A stretch of 64,000 bases of DNA from Thermomicrobiales bacterium (GCA_037045155.1 JBAOIG010000005.1:868001-932000); one strand, 5' to 3'; positions 18,765 to 29,230 are shown, counted from the stretch's first letter. Notes: generated by a model not told the origin, from the sequence alone. A program made the numbers and translations.

Positions 18765-19348
18765 GCACGTCATCTCTACGCCGATATTGTCTATGGGCCG
18801 GGTGTGCGACACGATTCTGGTCTCGTGGGGTCGTCACCAGTGGCTCTATATGGTACTCATTATGCGTGGTTGCGTTCGCCAAAGCGGCGCGTTCCGATAC
18901 CAGGGACGGCCAGATCGCCCGGCGACACGTATAGTAAGTCAGGGCTCTCCACCGTGGGGGTAGGAGAGTCGGCCGACTTCATCACCGGCGCCGCCGCCCT
19001 CGCTGTCGTGTTCGCGCGCATCTCGTGCGCGACGTGGACGGTGAACGGCAGCCGAGCGATCAGGAGCCGCGCGGCGTTGCGCGGCTGCTGGATGCACAAA
19101 GGAGGTGGTTGTCGCTCAAAACCAGGGCGTCATGTCCGGTTTTGGACGCGCCCCAACCCGTCGTGACCGTGTGCAGGGGGGTCGCGATGTCCGTGTTTTC
19201 CGATCGAAGCCGAACACTCGAGTATCACCGCTGACGCTAGTCGTCCGTGCTCTCGCGCGTGCTCCGATCGTGGAACGCGATGTCCTGTGCGCGTGGTGTG
19301 TGCCACGCGATCCGGTATTTCATTCGATGGAGGAGTGATTTGCGACTC
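18765..19348. other. Intergenic region before the first ABC importer operon
   Basis: A 584-base gap with no gene I can support. A sequence resembling a strong ribosome site (AAAGGAGGTGG, 19098-19108) is followed by a short frame of about 77 residues to 19338, but it has no recognisable product and poor spacing. The gap probably contains the promoter and leader of the importer operon. Confidence 0.45.
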
Positions 19349-21178
19349 ATGCCCAGATGGCTGCGATATGCCGGGCTCCTCATGGTCATTGCGCTCGTTA
19401 TGCCACTGATCGTGGCTTGCGGCGGCAGCAGTGAGGCAACGGCAACCAAGGGAACCACTGCCACTGAGCCGGCAGCGGCGTCCAGCCCGACCGAATCCGG
19501 AACCACCGGCACTGCAACCGGAGCCGAGCCGACGAAGGCGGCCGAAACCCCGTCGACCGGCTCGCCAGTCAGTAGCCCGCCCACTGGCAGCGCTGGCCGG
19601 GTCGAAGGTGGCGATCTGACGTTCGGGCAGACGCTCAAGCCGGTCGACAACAAGGGTGGCACCCTGATCGAGGGCGCCATCTCCGATATCTCGACTGTGC
19701 TGCCGATCGTCACTGACGACGTCCCGTCGAGTAACTTCGAGGCGTTGATTTTCGAGAGCATGATCACCGTCAACCCGTTCACCCTGGAGCCGGTCGGCCT
19801 GCTCGCCGAGGCCTGGGAGTCGAACGAGACGATGGACGTCTGGACGATCTATCTACGCGACGGGGTGACCTGGCAGGACGGCAAGCCGTTCACGGCCAAG
19901 GATGTCAAGACCACCTACGATCTGCACATGAACCCGGACTCCGGATCGAGCTACACCTCGGATCTCACGAGCAAGATCAAGAGCGTCGACGTGGTCGATG
20001 ACCACACCGTCACATTCACGCTGAACCACCCGCTGGTCGACTTCCTGGTTGATGTTGCTGGATACGCCATCGTCGCGGACCACATCTGGGGCAGCGCCCC
20101 GGCTGCCAGTGTCAAGACGGACGGTGGCGCGACTGGCCAGGATCCGACGCGTGTTGTCGGCACCGGCCCGTTCAAGTTCAAGGAATGGCTGTCCGGCGAT
20201 CACGCGACCGCGGTTCGCTACGATGACTACTGGAACGGGGCTGCCGCGCTCGACGAGTACATCATGAAGGTTGTGCCGGACCGCGCAACCGGCGCCCAGC
20301 AGCTGAAGACTGGCGAGATCGATTTCTTCCAGGGTCTCCTGGGATCCTCGGTCAGCGAGTTCAAGGGCAGCAACGTTGATGTCGTCGCTGCTGACGCGCT
20401 GAGCTTCACCTTCTTCGGTTACAACATGGACCCTGCTCGCAAGGGTGTCTTCGAAGATGTCAACGTCCGCCAGGCGCTGATTTACGCGCTCGACCGGGAC
20501 GCCATGGTCGAGGAGATTCAGTTCGGCTTCGCGCAGGTGGCCGTTGGCACGATGCCGCCGCTGTCCTGGGCCTACAACCCCGATGGCATCAAGCTGAAGT
20601 ACCCCTACGATGTCGACAAGGCGAACCAGCTCCTCGATGAGGCCGGCTGGGTCAAGGGCTCCGACGGCGTCCGCGCCAAGGACGGCAAGAAGCTCGAGTT
20701 CACGATGTACACCAACGCGGGCAACAACGTCCGCGAGCAATACCTCGTGGCTGCCCAGGCATACTGGAACGAGATCGGCGTCAAGATGACCCCGCAGCTC
20801 GAGCCGTTCCCCGAGCTGGTGGATCGCATCACCGAGACGCACGACTTCGATATCTTCCTGATCGGCTTCTCGTGGAGCGCCACGCCGGACCAGTCGATCA
20901 TGTTCGGCTGCAACTCCTACGAAGGTGGCTTCAACTTCGGTAAGTACTGCAACGAGGAGGTCGACAAGGTCCTGAACGAGGCTATGTCGGAGCCGGATCG
21001 CGCCAAGCGCATCGGGCTCTACACCGAGTTCCAGAACCTGATGCTGGCCGACGCGCCGGCTGCGATCCTCGACTTCCCGCAGTCGCCGACGGGCGTTAAC
21101 CAGCGGCTCCATAACGTGTTCCCGAGCGGGATCAACGCTTATTGGAACGTGAACCACTGGTGGGTCGACAAGAAGTAA
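19349..21178 (+). CDS. Peptide/oligosaccharide-type ABC transporter solute-binding lipoprotein (SBP family 5)
   Basis: Captures a solute outside the membrane and hands it to the two permeases encoded downstream. The 609-residue protein begins with a lipoprotein signal (RYAGLLMVIALVMPLIVACGG) and a long Thr/Pro/Ala-rich linker. The family 5 pattern follows: LAEAWESNETMDVWTIYLRDGVTWQDGKPFTAKDV and later VRQALIYALDRDAM. The ATG has GGAGGAG 13 bases upstream; a TTG 9 bases earlier is also possible. The exact ligand cannot be read from sequence. A hairpin follows the gene. Confidence 0.93.
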   Translation: MPRWLRYAGLLMVIALVMPLIVACGGSSEATATKGTTATEPAAASSPTESGTTGTATGAEPTKAAETPSTGSPVSSPPTGSAGRVEGGDLTFGQTLKPVDNKGGTLIEGAISDISTVLPIVTDDVPSSNFEALIFESMITVNPFTLEPVGLLAEAWESNETMDVWTIYLRDGVTWQDGKPFTAKDVKTTYDLHMNPDSGSSYTSDLTSKIKSVDVVDDHTVTFTLNHPLVDFLVDVAGYAIVADHIWGSAPAASVKTDGGATGQDPTRVVGTGPFKFKEWLSGDHATAVRYDDYWNGAAALDEYIMKVVPDRATGAQQLKTGEIDFFQGLLGSSVSEFKGSNVDVVAADALSFTFFGYNMDPARKGVFEDVNVRQALIYALDRDAMVEEIQFGFAQVAVGTMPPLSWAYNPDGIKLKYPYDVDKANQLLDEAGWVKGSDGVRAKDGKKLEFTMYTNAGNNVREQYLVAAQAYWNEIGVKMTPQLEPFPELVDRITETHDFDIFLIGFSWSATPDQSIMFGCNSYEGGFNFGKYCNEEVDKVLNEAMSEPDRAKRIGLYTEFQNLMLADAPAAILDFPQSPTGVNQRLHNVFPSGINAYWNVNHWWVDKK

Positions 21179-21449
21179 TCGACCAGACCCTTGTGTAGGG
21201 GGCGGGCGTTGCCCGTCTCCTGCGCAACCTCTATCATGTCGCTGGTGTTGGGACGGGCGCTCGCCCGTCCCAACCGATTCAGACGCACGACTGTTGCGTC
21301 ACATGGATTCTGACTTACCATTAGCGCTGGACCCTGGGCGGCTGCCGCAAGGGCGAAATCCGAGGGCGTGGCGCCCTGGCAGCAGCTGTCGGGCATGGGG
21401 ATGGGTGTGCGCGTCATCCGACGCCGTAGTATTGGGAAAGGGCCGGCCG
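21179..21449 (+). other. Intercistronic hairpin region between binding protein and permease
   Basis: The 271-base spacer contains a perfect 13-bp stem with a 2-base loop (GTTGGGACGGGCG, 21247-21274) and a smaller GGGCG/CGCCC-type stem before it. Such hairpins after binding-protein genes often stabilise the upstream mRNA or attenuate the permease genes. Confidence 0.6.
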
Positions 21450-22418
21450 ATGGGGCGATTCATCATCAGGCGGCTGATTCAGACGATCCCACTGATCATC
21501 GGCATCACGGTCATCACCTTCGCGATCGCGAACCTCGTCCCGGGGAGCCCGGTGTCGGGGCTGGAGTTCAACCCGCGGGCGCGGCCCGAGGACATCGCGC
21601 GGATCAAGCAGAGCCTGGGCCTGAACGACCCGCTCTATAAGCGCTACTTCGTCTGGGCCGGCAATGTCGTCCAGGGCGATCTCGGTCTTTCGTTGAAGAA
21701 CTACCGGCCTGTCCGCCAGCAGATCATGGACAAGCTGCCGAACACGCTGCTGCTGACGGGCTCGGCGCTACTCCTCTCGCTGATCATCTCGATCCCGATC
21801 GGGGTCTATTCGGCAGTCAAACGCAATTCGGCGTTCGATAAGATAGCGACTGCCGGCGCAGTGTCGGGCTTCTCGATGCCGACGTTCTGGTTCGGCATCA
21901 TGCTGATCATTGTGTTCGCCGTGAAGTTCCGCGAATGGGGGTTGCCAGCGTTCCCGGCCGGCGGCGCCTACGATCTGCGCGGCGGCGGCGGGTTCTGGGA
22001 TCGGATCCACCACCTGATTCTGCCCGCGTTTACGCTGGCCTTCGTTCAGACCGCTGCATGGACCCGCTACATCCGCTCCCAGATGCTCGAGGTGCTTAGC
22101 CAGGACTACATGCGCACCGCCACGGCCAAGGGCTTGCATAGCCGCGCGGTTATCTTCCGCCACGGCCTGCGCAATGCCGTCCTGCCACTGGTGACGCTGC
22201 TCGGCATTGCGATCCCCGACCTGTTCGGCGGAGCACTGATCCTCGAGACGGTGTTCAACTGGCCGGGGATGGGGCTACTTGCCTACAACGCCGCGATCGG
22301 TAAGGACTACCCGATGATCATGGGTATTGTCCTGTTCGTCGGGACGCTGGTCATCCTTGGCAATCTGATCGCCGACGTTTGCTACGGTCTGCTCGATCCG
22401 CGTATCCGGCTGGAGTAG
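21450..22418 (+). CDS. ABC transporter permease, DppB/OppB type
   Basis: A 322-residue inner-membrane permease with six helices. The N-terminus (FIIRRLIQTIPLIIGITVITF) is the DppB-family first helix, and the EAA loop that contacts the ATPase reads YMRTATAKGLHSRAVIFRHGLRNAVLP. The ATG at 21450 follows GAAAGGG and is chosen because the family begins there; the open frame upstream is not conserved in character. It forms the channel with the product of the next gene. No ATPase gene lies nearby, so ATP-binding subunits must come from elsewhere. Confidence 0.94.
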   Translation: MGRFIIRRLIQTIPLIIGITVITFAIANLVPGSPVSGLEFNPRARPEDIARIKQSLGLNDPLYKRYFVWAGNVVQGDLGLSLKNYRPVRQQIMDKLPNTLLLTGSALLLSLIISIPIGVYSAVKRNSAFDKIATAGAVSGFSMPTFWFGIMLIIVFAVKFREWGLPAFPAGGAYDLRGGGGFWDRIHHLILPAFTLAFVQTAAWTRYIRSQMLEVLSQDYMRTATAKGLHSRAVIFRHGLRNAVLPLVTLLGIAIPDLFGGALILETVFNWPGMGLLAYNAAIGKDYPMIMGIVLFVGTLVILGNLIADVCYGLLDPRIRLE

Positions 22419-22467
22419 TGCGGCGTACTCGCCTGCCGAAACGACGACTGGCACAAAGGAGATAGAC

Positions 22468-23412
22468 GTGGGATCGGTTCCGTCTGCGCCGGGCACTACA
22501 ACAGCTGACTCTTCGAAAGCGGCAGACCGCACTTCGTTGGAGGGGGTAGGCAAACCTCGAACCTACCTCGGCATGGCCTCGCGTCGTTTTCGTGGCAACA
22601 AGATGGCAATGGTTGGCCTGTTCTTCGTGCTCCTGATGATTCTGACTGCGATTGCCGCCCCGCTGGTGAGCAAGCACGTTACAGGCCATACACCCAACGC
22701 CCAGAATCTGCGGCTCAAGTTCTCGGGCTTCAACGAGAATGGCTTCCTGCTGGGCTCCGACAACCTCGGCCGCGACACGGCAACCCGTCTCGTCTATGGC
22801 GCGCGGGTCAGCCTTGCGGTCGCCGGGATGGCGATGTTCTTCGCGATCACGATCGGCGCTGTCGTCGGCGTCGTCGCTGGCTACTACGGCGGTATCGTCG
22901 ACACGCTGCTCATGCGGTATGTCGACATGATGCTCTCGATCCCGACCCTCTTCATCCTGCTGCTAGTCGCCTCGATGTTCACACTGAGCCCGGTGGCGCT
23001 CGCGCTGGTTATTGCCTTCGTCTCATGGGTGACGCTCTCGCGACTCATCCGTGGCGAGGTCATTTCGGTGAAGGAGCGTGACTATATCGACGCCGCCCGC
23101 GTCGTTGGGGTCGGCGACCGGCGCATCATGTGGCGGCACATCCTGCCGAATGTCCTGCCGGTCGTCATCGTCTGGGCGTCGCTGACGGTGCCTGCGCTGA
23201 TCCTCGTCGAGGCGTCGCTGTCGTACCTGGGCCTCGGCGTCCAGCCGCCAACAGCCTCGTGGGGGAACATGCTCTCGCAGGCGCAGCTCTCCTATACACA
23301 GTCGATCCTGGTCGTCTTCCTGCCGGGTTTGACGATCTATCTGACGGTCTTCGCCATCAACCTGGTCGGCAACGGCCTGCGCGATGCCCTCGACCCGCGT
23401 CTGACGGACTGA
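22468..23412 (+). CDS. ABC transporter permease, DppC/OppC type
   Basis: The 314-residue partner permease. It has the DppC N-terminal cytoplasmic segment, a first helix (MAMVGLFFVLLMILTAIAAPLV), the GSDNLGRDTATRLVYGARVSL motif of the family, and an EAA loop (DYIDAARVVGVGDRRIMWRHILPNVLP). GTG follows AAGGAG by 5 bases. It is the last gene of the operon; a hairpin terminator follows. Confidence 0.94.
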   Translation: MGSVPSAPGTTTADSSKAADRTSLEGVGKPRTYLGMASRRFRGNKMAMVGLFFVLLMILTAIAAPLVSKHVTGHTPNAQNLRLKFSGFNENGFLLGSDNLGRDTATRLVYGARVSLAVAGMAMFFAITIGAVVGVVAGYYGGIVDTLLMRYVDMMLSIPTLFILLLVASMFTLSPVALALVIAFVSWVTLSRLIRGEVISVKERDYIDAARVVGVGDRRIMWRHILPNVLPVVIVWASLTVPALILVEASLSYLGLGVQPPTASWGNMLSQAQLSYTQSILVVFLPGLTIYLTVFAINLVGNGLRDALDPRLTD

Positions 23413-23440
23413 GCAACGAGCGAACGCACAGCATAGTGAG

Positions 23441-23467
23441 ACGGGGCGGCCAGCCTGGCCGCCCCGT
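23441..23467. terminator. Hairpin terminator between convergent genes
   Basis: A perfect 12-bp stem ACGGGGCGGCCA with its complement and a 3-base loop, 29 bases after the permease stop and 11 bases from the stop of the convergent Asp-box gene. A short T-rich TTCG follows. Confidence 0.75.
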
Positions 23468-23477
23468 TCGCGTGTCC

Positions 23478-26400
23478 TCAGGTGAGATGCGCTCGCCAGG
23501 CCGACCAGTTCCAGGAGCCGAGGTGGATGACGCGGTTTCCTCCGCCGTAATCGACGACCTCCAGGTGGTTCGCCTGCGTGTGGCGGGGGAGCCCGGTGGT
23601 CGGCTGCCAGGTGTTCCCTGCGTCGCGGCTGAACCATGCGCCGCCGCTGCCGGCCAGGATCAGCACGGCGGGGTCTCGGGCTCGATCGACCTCGAGCGCG
23701 TCGATGGAGGTTCCGGCTGGGCCGCTGATTGTCTCCCAGGTGATGAGGTTTGTCGTCCTCAGGAGCGTCTGGCCGGCCAGACAGAAGGCCAGGCCGCCGC
23801 CGACGACCGTCACCCGCCTGACCGCTGAGTTCCCAAGACCTGCCGGCAGCGTCAGCTCGACGACCGATCCGGTAGCCGTGTCCAGCCGATAGATATGCGG
23901 TCCGGCTGTGCCAACAATCAGCCAACGGCCATCCAGCGTTGCCAACCCACCGATCGCCGCTGGCACGGCGCCGAGCTTCTTCCAGTAGAAGCGCTCGTTG
24001 GCAGGGTTCGTCGCGGCCCCCTTGTCGAACATCCCGACCACGTCCCCGGTTGCCACGCCATCGCCAGCGATCGCGACCATCAGGTTGCTGGTTCCGGGAT
24101 CCTTCCAGGCCGGGTATGACACGCGACTCGCGATCGGCATGAACTGACTGCCGGCTGGATAGCCAGGAGGCTCGAGAGGGACGGGGTCGGTGAACTTCGC
24201 GCCGTCCCAGCGTGACCACTTCATGTCGACATCGTCGTTGCCGCCGCGCAGGACGACATCGGGCGTGACGAACAGGGCGCGGAAGCCATCGCCGCCGTCG
24301 AACAGCTCTTGCCAGGCTTCTCCGTCGGCGGTCAGATAGATGTTGCCGTTGTCCTGTAGCGCGCCGACGAGCAAGCCCGGGTAGGCCGAGCTGGCGCTCA
24401 GTGCCTGGCCGGCTGGTGAATTTCGACCGTCGAACATCAGCGTCGGGAAGTGCTGGTTGCGCGATGTATCCCAGGTCACCCCCGTATCGCGGCTGACGAA
24501 GATCCCGCCGTCGCCTCCGGTCAGCACCGTCTGACCAGAGCCATCGAACCGGTCGAAGGCGATGCAGAGGCTATCGGCATGGAAGCTGTTGTCGGCGACG
24601 TTTGGCCAACGCGCTGCGTCCCAGGTCTGCGCGGCGTCGGTCGATCCGAGCAGTCCACTCCGCCGGCCCGCAAGCAGGACGAGGTCGCGATTGGTCGGGT
24701 GGGCGGCGAGCTTCAGGTTGCGTTCGGCCTGGTAGCCCATATCGACCGTCCCGCCGACCCCAGGCGGCTTCAGGTAGGTCAAGTTCGGGTCGGTGTACGG
24801 GATCGACCAGGTGCGTCCGCCGTCGTCCGAGCGCAGCACCGCGAGCCAGGCGTTGTCCATGCTGTCTTCGACCGCGGCGTAGACTCGCGATCGGTCTGCA
24901 GGGGAGGATGAGAGCGCGCCGTTCGCCATTCGTGCGACGACTGTCGTCAGCCGTGCGTCGGCCGGCGGCCCGCCGGTTCCGGGAGTTGTGGTGGACCACT
25001 GAAGGCCGCCCCCACCCCAGGTCGCGGCGAAGAACGCGCCGCCGGGCGCGCCGGCACGGTAGCAGACGATTCCATCGCCGGGTCCCTGGCAGAGCGCCAA
25101 CATGTTGCCGGTATTGACCAGTGGGTCGGACGACCAGGCATAACCGACGGCGGTTGTGGCCGGGATCGCGGACCACCAGATCCCGGAGTTTGTTGCGACG
25201 ACGACCAGATTACGACCGGGCAGCACGAGGATGTCGTTGATCGTTGCGCCGGGCCGTGGCGCGCCGGGGAATATGCCCCCCATGCCTGGCAGACCGTTGA
25301 CCCGTTTCCAGGAGAGCAGCGGCAGGAGGACGCCTGGGTCGGACTCCATCATGCCGGCGGCCGTCCCGCAGTAGAAGTGGTTGTCGCCGCGTGTTCCACG
25401 CGAGAGGCTCCGGATGCGGACCTCCGGCCAGTCGAGGCTCAGCGGGAAGGATGGCCCGCCCGGCTGGACGGTCCAGAGCCCGCTCTCCTCGGTTCCAACC
25501 AGGAGCCGGTCGCCGGGGGTCGGCCCCAACGATTCCACCGCCTGAACCCGGCCGGCCATATAGAACCCGCCGCCAACTTCGAGTCCGCCATCCGTTGGCC
25601 TGGTCCACTTCAACGCGAGCCCCGGCTGGACGTAGAGCTCGTGCGCGGATCGCTGCTGGCCACAGAGCCGGGCGGTCACGTTCACACGCTGCTCGACGCG
25701 CAGCGTCTCGCTGACGCCTACTCGCCCGGTCGGTCCGGCCACCCACGCCTCGCCTGCCAGATGGCCGTTGACGACTATCGTCACCAGACAGCCCGGCAGC
25801 AGATCAATGACCGTCACCGATCGGTCGCCGTCGATTGGCTGCTCGATCCGGAATGGCGGCAGGTCGGTCTCGCCTTCGACCTCGCGCTCGGCGACACCGC
25901 GAGCGCAGCCGCTGACTTCGGCGCGGATGTGGTCCATCTGCCCATTGGGAAGGGGGTGGAGCAGCGGCGGGAATACCTCGACATCAACGACGCTGCCGGT
26001 CGCGAAGGCGTGGCCGATCCGGCCCTTCAGCAGTTCGGAGTACACCTGGACGAACGAGCCATCGGCAACGCCAGACACGCGGACGACCCCGGCGCAGGCG
26101 ACGAGCCGCTCGGGTATCATCGGCGCGACCCCTTCGGCCGGTTGGGTAACGACTGCCGGCACGGCGGATGCCGGCCCGTAGACATCGCAAAGGCCCTGGA
26201 CGACCGTGAGTTGCTGTCCTGGCGTAAGAGTCACCCCGGCCAGGTCCACCTCTTGCGACTCCTCGGCCGCTTCGAAGACCAGCAACTCTGTTGCGCCAGA
26301 CATCACCTTGACTGTCGCCGAGGGGACCAGACCGTAGGCCCAGAATAGCAACGACCCCGGGCAGGGCTGGCTGCCGATCCACGGAGCGCCCGGCGGGCCG

Positions 26401-27200
26401 GGGTCGACCGTCGCCGACACATTATCGCTGGGTCGCGATTCACAGTGGATGTCACCCATTTCCTGCCGGAAGACGAGTGATTCGCCACCCTTCAACGGCG
26501 GATCGACCCGCCCGTACAGCTCCTGATCGGTCACTGGCCAGGTGTAGACTCCGTCGTCGCGTTCCATGTACAAGGTCGCGCCGACCTGCAGCCCGGTGAT
26601 GTGGAGGACGCGCATGCAGGCGAGCAGCGGCGGAATGACCGGGGTCGGGAGCTCCCCGTTTGCCCCGCGGTGTATTTGTTCGGCCGGTAACGAGTCGACG
26701 GATGGCGCGGGCGCCCCGCCGCACGCCTCCGCTGTTGCGGTCAACACCTCACTGCCACCGATTGGTCGATTCAGTGGGACGACCGCTCGGCTGCCAGCAG
26801 CCGTGACCTTCCCGAGAAACATACCGCCACGATCCAGAATCGAGACGGTTGCTCCAGGAGCGAGGCGATCGATGACGGCAATGGCGGTGCAAGCCACCAA
26901 CGGGCCGGCGAACTGCGGTGGGGACGCGGATCGGTCCTGGACGGTTGCTCCGATGCCCGACGCAGGGCTGACATCGGCGCCGCGACTCTGGCGGGCTCGG
27001 ACGATCTGGCCCGGCTGGAGGCTGACACCGGGGTTCAAGGGGAACCACTGGTCGGGCCAATCGGCCGGCCCCCCGCCGACAGGACCAGCCACGCCGTCGA
27101 GGAGGATGTCGACGCGCGCTCCATGGAGTTGACCTTTGACGCGGACCTGTGTGCTACAGACGGAAAGCTCGCCGACGATCACCGGAGCCATCAACCCCAT
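23478..27200 (-). CDS. Very large protein with repeated Ig-like units and a BNR/Asp-box propeller
   Basis: 1240 residues. The ATG at 27200 is chosen for the AAAGGAGA ribosome site; there is no signal peptide. The N-terminal half (to about residue 550) is a series of roughly 75-100-residue repeats, each with a Cys-containing strand and a turn (for example CMRVLHITGLQVGATLYM, CAGVVRVSGVADGSFVQV). The C-terminal half holds Asp-box motifs (SDDGGRTWS, STDAAQTWD, SRDTGVTWD, SRDAGNTWQ) typical of sialidase/VPS10-type propellers. The catalytic residues of sialidases are not evident, so a binding role is more likely. It is divergent from a heterodimeric ABC exporter, which may or may not be related. 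Confidence 0.75.
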   Translation of the reverse strand: MGLMAPVIVGELSVCSTQVRVKGQLHGARVDILLDGVAGPVGGGPADWPDQWFPLNPGVSLQPGQIVRARQSRGADVSPASGIGATVQDRSASPPQFAGPLVACTAIAVIDRLAPGATVSILDRGGMFLGKVTAAGSRAVVPLNRPIGGSEVLTATAEACGGAPAPSVDSLPAEQIHRGANGELPTPVIPPLLACMRVLHITGLQVGATLYMERDDGVYTWPVTDQELYGRVDPPLKGGESLVFRQEMGDIHCESRPSDNVSATVDPGPPGAPWIGSQPCPGSLLFWAYGLVPSATVKVMSGATELLVFEAAEESQEVDLAGVTLTPGQQLTVVQGLCDVYGPASAVPAVVTQPAEGVAPMIPERLVACAGVVRVSGVADGSFVQVYSELLKGRIGHAFATGSVVDVEVFPPLLHPLPNGQMDHIRAEVSGCARGVAEREVEGETDLPPFRIEQPIDGDRSVTVIDLLPGCLVTIVVNGHLAGEAWVAGPTGRVGVSETLRVEQRVNVTARLCGQQRSAHELYVQPGLALKWTRPTDGGLEVGGGFYMAGRVQAVESLGPTPGDRLLVGTEESGLWTVQPGGPSFPLSLDWPEVRIRSLSRGTRGDNHFYCGTAAGMMESDPGVLLPLLSWKRVNGLPGMGGIFPGAPRPGATINDILVLPGRNLVVVATNSGIWWSAIPATTAVGYAWSSDPLVNTGNMLALCQGPGDGIVCYRAGAPGGAFFAATWGGGGLQWSTTTPGTGGPPADARLTTVVARMANGALSSSPADRSRVYAAVEDSMDNAWLAVLRSDDGGRTWSIPYTDPNLTYLKPPGVGGTVDMGYQAERNLKLAAHPTNRDLVLLAGRRSGLLGSTDAAQTWDAARWPNVADNSFHADSLCIAFDRFDGSGQTVLTGGDGGIFVSRDTGVTWDTSRNQHFPTLMFDGRNSPAGQALSASSAYPGLLVGALQDNGNIYLTADGEAWQELFDGGDGFRALFVTPDVVLRGGNDDVDMKWSRWDGAKFTDPVPLEPPGYPAGSQFMPIASRVSYPAWKDPGTSNLMVAIAGDGVATGDVVGMFDKGAATNPANERFYWKKLGAVPAAIGGLATLDGRWLIVGTAGPHIYRLDTATGSVVELTLPAGLGNSAVRRVTVVGGGLAFCLAGQTLLRTTNLITWETISGPAGTSIDALEVDRARDPAVLILAGSGGAWFSRDAGNTWQPTTGLPRHTQANHLEVVDYGGGNRVIHLGSWNWSAWRAHLT

Positions 27201-27409
27201 CGCGCGTCTCCTTTCCCGGGCAGGTATTGCTGTGATGGCTGCATCGTGTTCCCAGGATCGGAGACCGTCAACTGTCCTGCCGGACATCTGTCGCCTGTCC
27301 GGGTGTCTCCCCGGTCGAATCCGGTGGTACCATGGTTCGCTGGGCGCCAGCGGCCTGCCGACGACGGTGTCGACCCTGGGGCGTCCGTAGTGGCCTGGAG
27401 GAAGGCTAC

Positions 27410-29230
27410 GTGCAACGACATGGTCCACCGATGGGCCGGATGTCTCCGGAGCCCGGCTCCGGACGCGCGCTCGGACGCGCCATCGGTTATCTCCGTCAAT
27501 ATCGGCTCGATGCGGCCGGCGCGTTGCTCGCGCTCATCGTCGTCTCAGCCGCCAACCTGGCCGTCCCGCAGGTGCTGCGGGTGGCGATCGATCGCGGCGT
27601 CGATGGCCGCAATGGGACAGTGGTTGCGCTGGCAGCCGCCAGCCTGGTTGGGCTGGCGCTAGTCCGCGGGCTGTCGTCGTTCCTCCAGGGCTATCTGTCC
27701 GAGCGGGCCTCACAGGGGGTCGCCTTTGACCTGCGTGAGGCGTTGTTTGCCCGGATCGAGCGACTTTCGTTCGCGTACTTCGACCGCGTCGAGGCCGGCC
27801 AGCTCATCAGTCGCATTACCAACGATGTCGAGCAGATCCGCCAGTTCGCCGGGACGGGGGTTATCCAGCTCGCTTCGGCCTTCATCATGCTGCTCGGCAC
27901 GACCACGCTGTTGTTGATCATCAACTGGCGATTAGCGCTGGTCGCGCTGGCGGCCATCCCGCTGATTCTTCTGGTGCTGCTGCGCTTCGTCCGGTCGGTC
28001 TTCCCGATCTTCGGCCAGCTGCAGCGCGCGATTGGGAAGCTCAACGCTGTCCTCCAGGAAGACCTCGTCGGGATGCGGGTGATTCGCATCTTTGGCCAGG
28101 AGCAGCGCGAGATCGCCCGCTACAGGGTGGCGAACGATGAGCTGCTGGACCGTAACGTCGCGGCGCTGAATGCCTTCGGCAACAACTTCCCGCTCGTGTT
28201 CTTCGCCGGCAACGTCGGCCTGCTCGGCGTCGTCTGGATCGGCGGACGCGAGGTCATCGGCGCGCAGCTCACGATAGGCGAGCTGGTCGCGTTCACTGCC
28301 TACCTCAACTATCTGCTGTTCCCGATCCTGACGATCGGCTTTCAGATGGCGACGATCTCTCGCGCGGGCGCATCGGCACTGCGAGTCTTTGATGTGCTCG
28401 ACGAGCCGGACGACCTGGTCGAGAGACCGGATGCGCGTGTGTTGCCGCATCTCAACGGCGGGATCGAGTTCCGCAACGTTCACTTTCGGTACCCAGGCGC
28501 GGAACAGGAGATCCTTTCGGGGATCGATCTGACGATCCAGTCGGGGCAGACTGCGGCGATCATCGGCACCACAGGGTCGGGGAAGAGCAGCCTTGTCAGC
28601 CTGATCTCGCGCTTCTACGATGTGTCCTCCGGCGCAGTGCTGATTGACGGCCAGGATGTCCGCGAGGTGACGCTGTCCAGCCTTCGTGGGCAGATCGGCA
28701 TCGTGATGCAGGAGACGCTGCTCTTCTCCGGCACGATCCGCGACAACATCGCCTATGGCCGGCCAGAGGCCAGTGACGCCGAGATTGTCCAGGCGGCGCA
28801 GGCTGCTCAGGCGGCAGAGTTCATCGAGACACTGCCGGCCGGATTCGACACCATCGTCGGCGAGCGCGGGCTAGGTCTTTCGGGTGGCCAGCGACAGCGC
28901 ATCGCGATCGCCCGCGCGCTGCTGGTCGATCCGCGGATTCTGATCCTCGACGACAGCACATCATCGGTCGATGCGCGGACCGAGGCTGCTATCCAGGAGG
29001 CGCTCGACCGGCTGATGCGTGAGGGCGGGCGCACTGTCGTCGTCATCGCCCAACGGATCAGCACTGTCCGTGACGCCGACATCATCGTCGTCCTCGATGC
29101 CGGCAAGGTCGTTGCCCAGGGCACGCACGCGGAGCTCCTTGAGGAGAGCGCCATCTATAACGAGATCATCCAGTCGCAGCTTGTCGATGACCGAACCACG
29201 GAAGCGGCGATGGCAGGAGGCGACCGGTGA
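27410..29230 (+). CDS. ABC exporter half-transporter, subunit with degenerate catalytic site
   Basis: A 606-residue fused permease-ATPase of the lipid/drug exporter type. Six membrane helices fill residues 1 to about 320. The ATPase domain follows: Walker A GTTGSGKSS (about 386), signature LSGGQ (490-494) and Walker B ILILDDSTSSVD. The residue after the Walker B Asp is Asp515 instead of the catalytic Glu. GTG follows GGAGGA by 7 bases. It overlaps the partner gene by 4 bases, so the two proteins almost certainly form a heterodimer. Confidence 0.94.
   Translation: MQRHGPPMGRMSPEPGSGRALGRAIGYLRQYRLDAAGALLALIVVSAANLAVPQVLRVAIDRGVDGRNGTVVALAAASLVGLALVRGLSSFLQGYLSERASQGVAFDLREALFARIERLSFAYFDRVEAGQLISRITNDVEQIRQFAGTGVIQLASAFIMLLGTTTLLLIINWRLALVALAAIPLILLVLLRFVRSVFPIFGQLQRAIGKLNAVLQEDLVGMRVIRIFGQEQREIARYRVANDELLDRNVAALNAFGNNFPLVFFAGNVGLLGVVWIGGREVIGAQLTIGELVAFTAYLNYLLFPILTIGFQMATISRAGASALRVFDVLDEPDDLVERPDARVLPHLNGGIEFRNVHFRYPGAEQEILSGIDLTIQSGQTAAIIGTTGSGKSSLVSLISRFYDVSSGAVLIDGQDVREVTLSSLRGQIGIVMQETLLFSGTIRDNIAYGRPEASDAEIVQAAQAAQAAEFIETLPAGFDTIVGERGLGLSGGQRQRIAIARALLVDPRILILDDSTSSVDARTEAAIQEALDRLMREGGRTVVVIAQRISTVRDADIIVVLDAGKVVAQGTHAELLEESAIYNEIIQSQLVDDRTTEAAMAGGDR

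Noticed and set aside
19098..19338. Short gene behind the AAAGGAGGTGG sequence
   Set aside because: The possible start overlaps the ribosome-site-like sequence, and the 77-residue product has no signal, domain or membrane segment.
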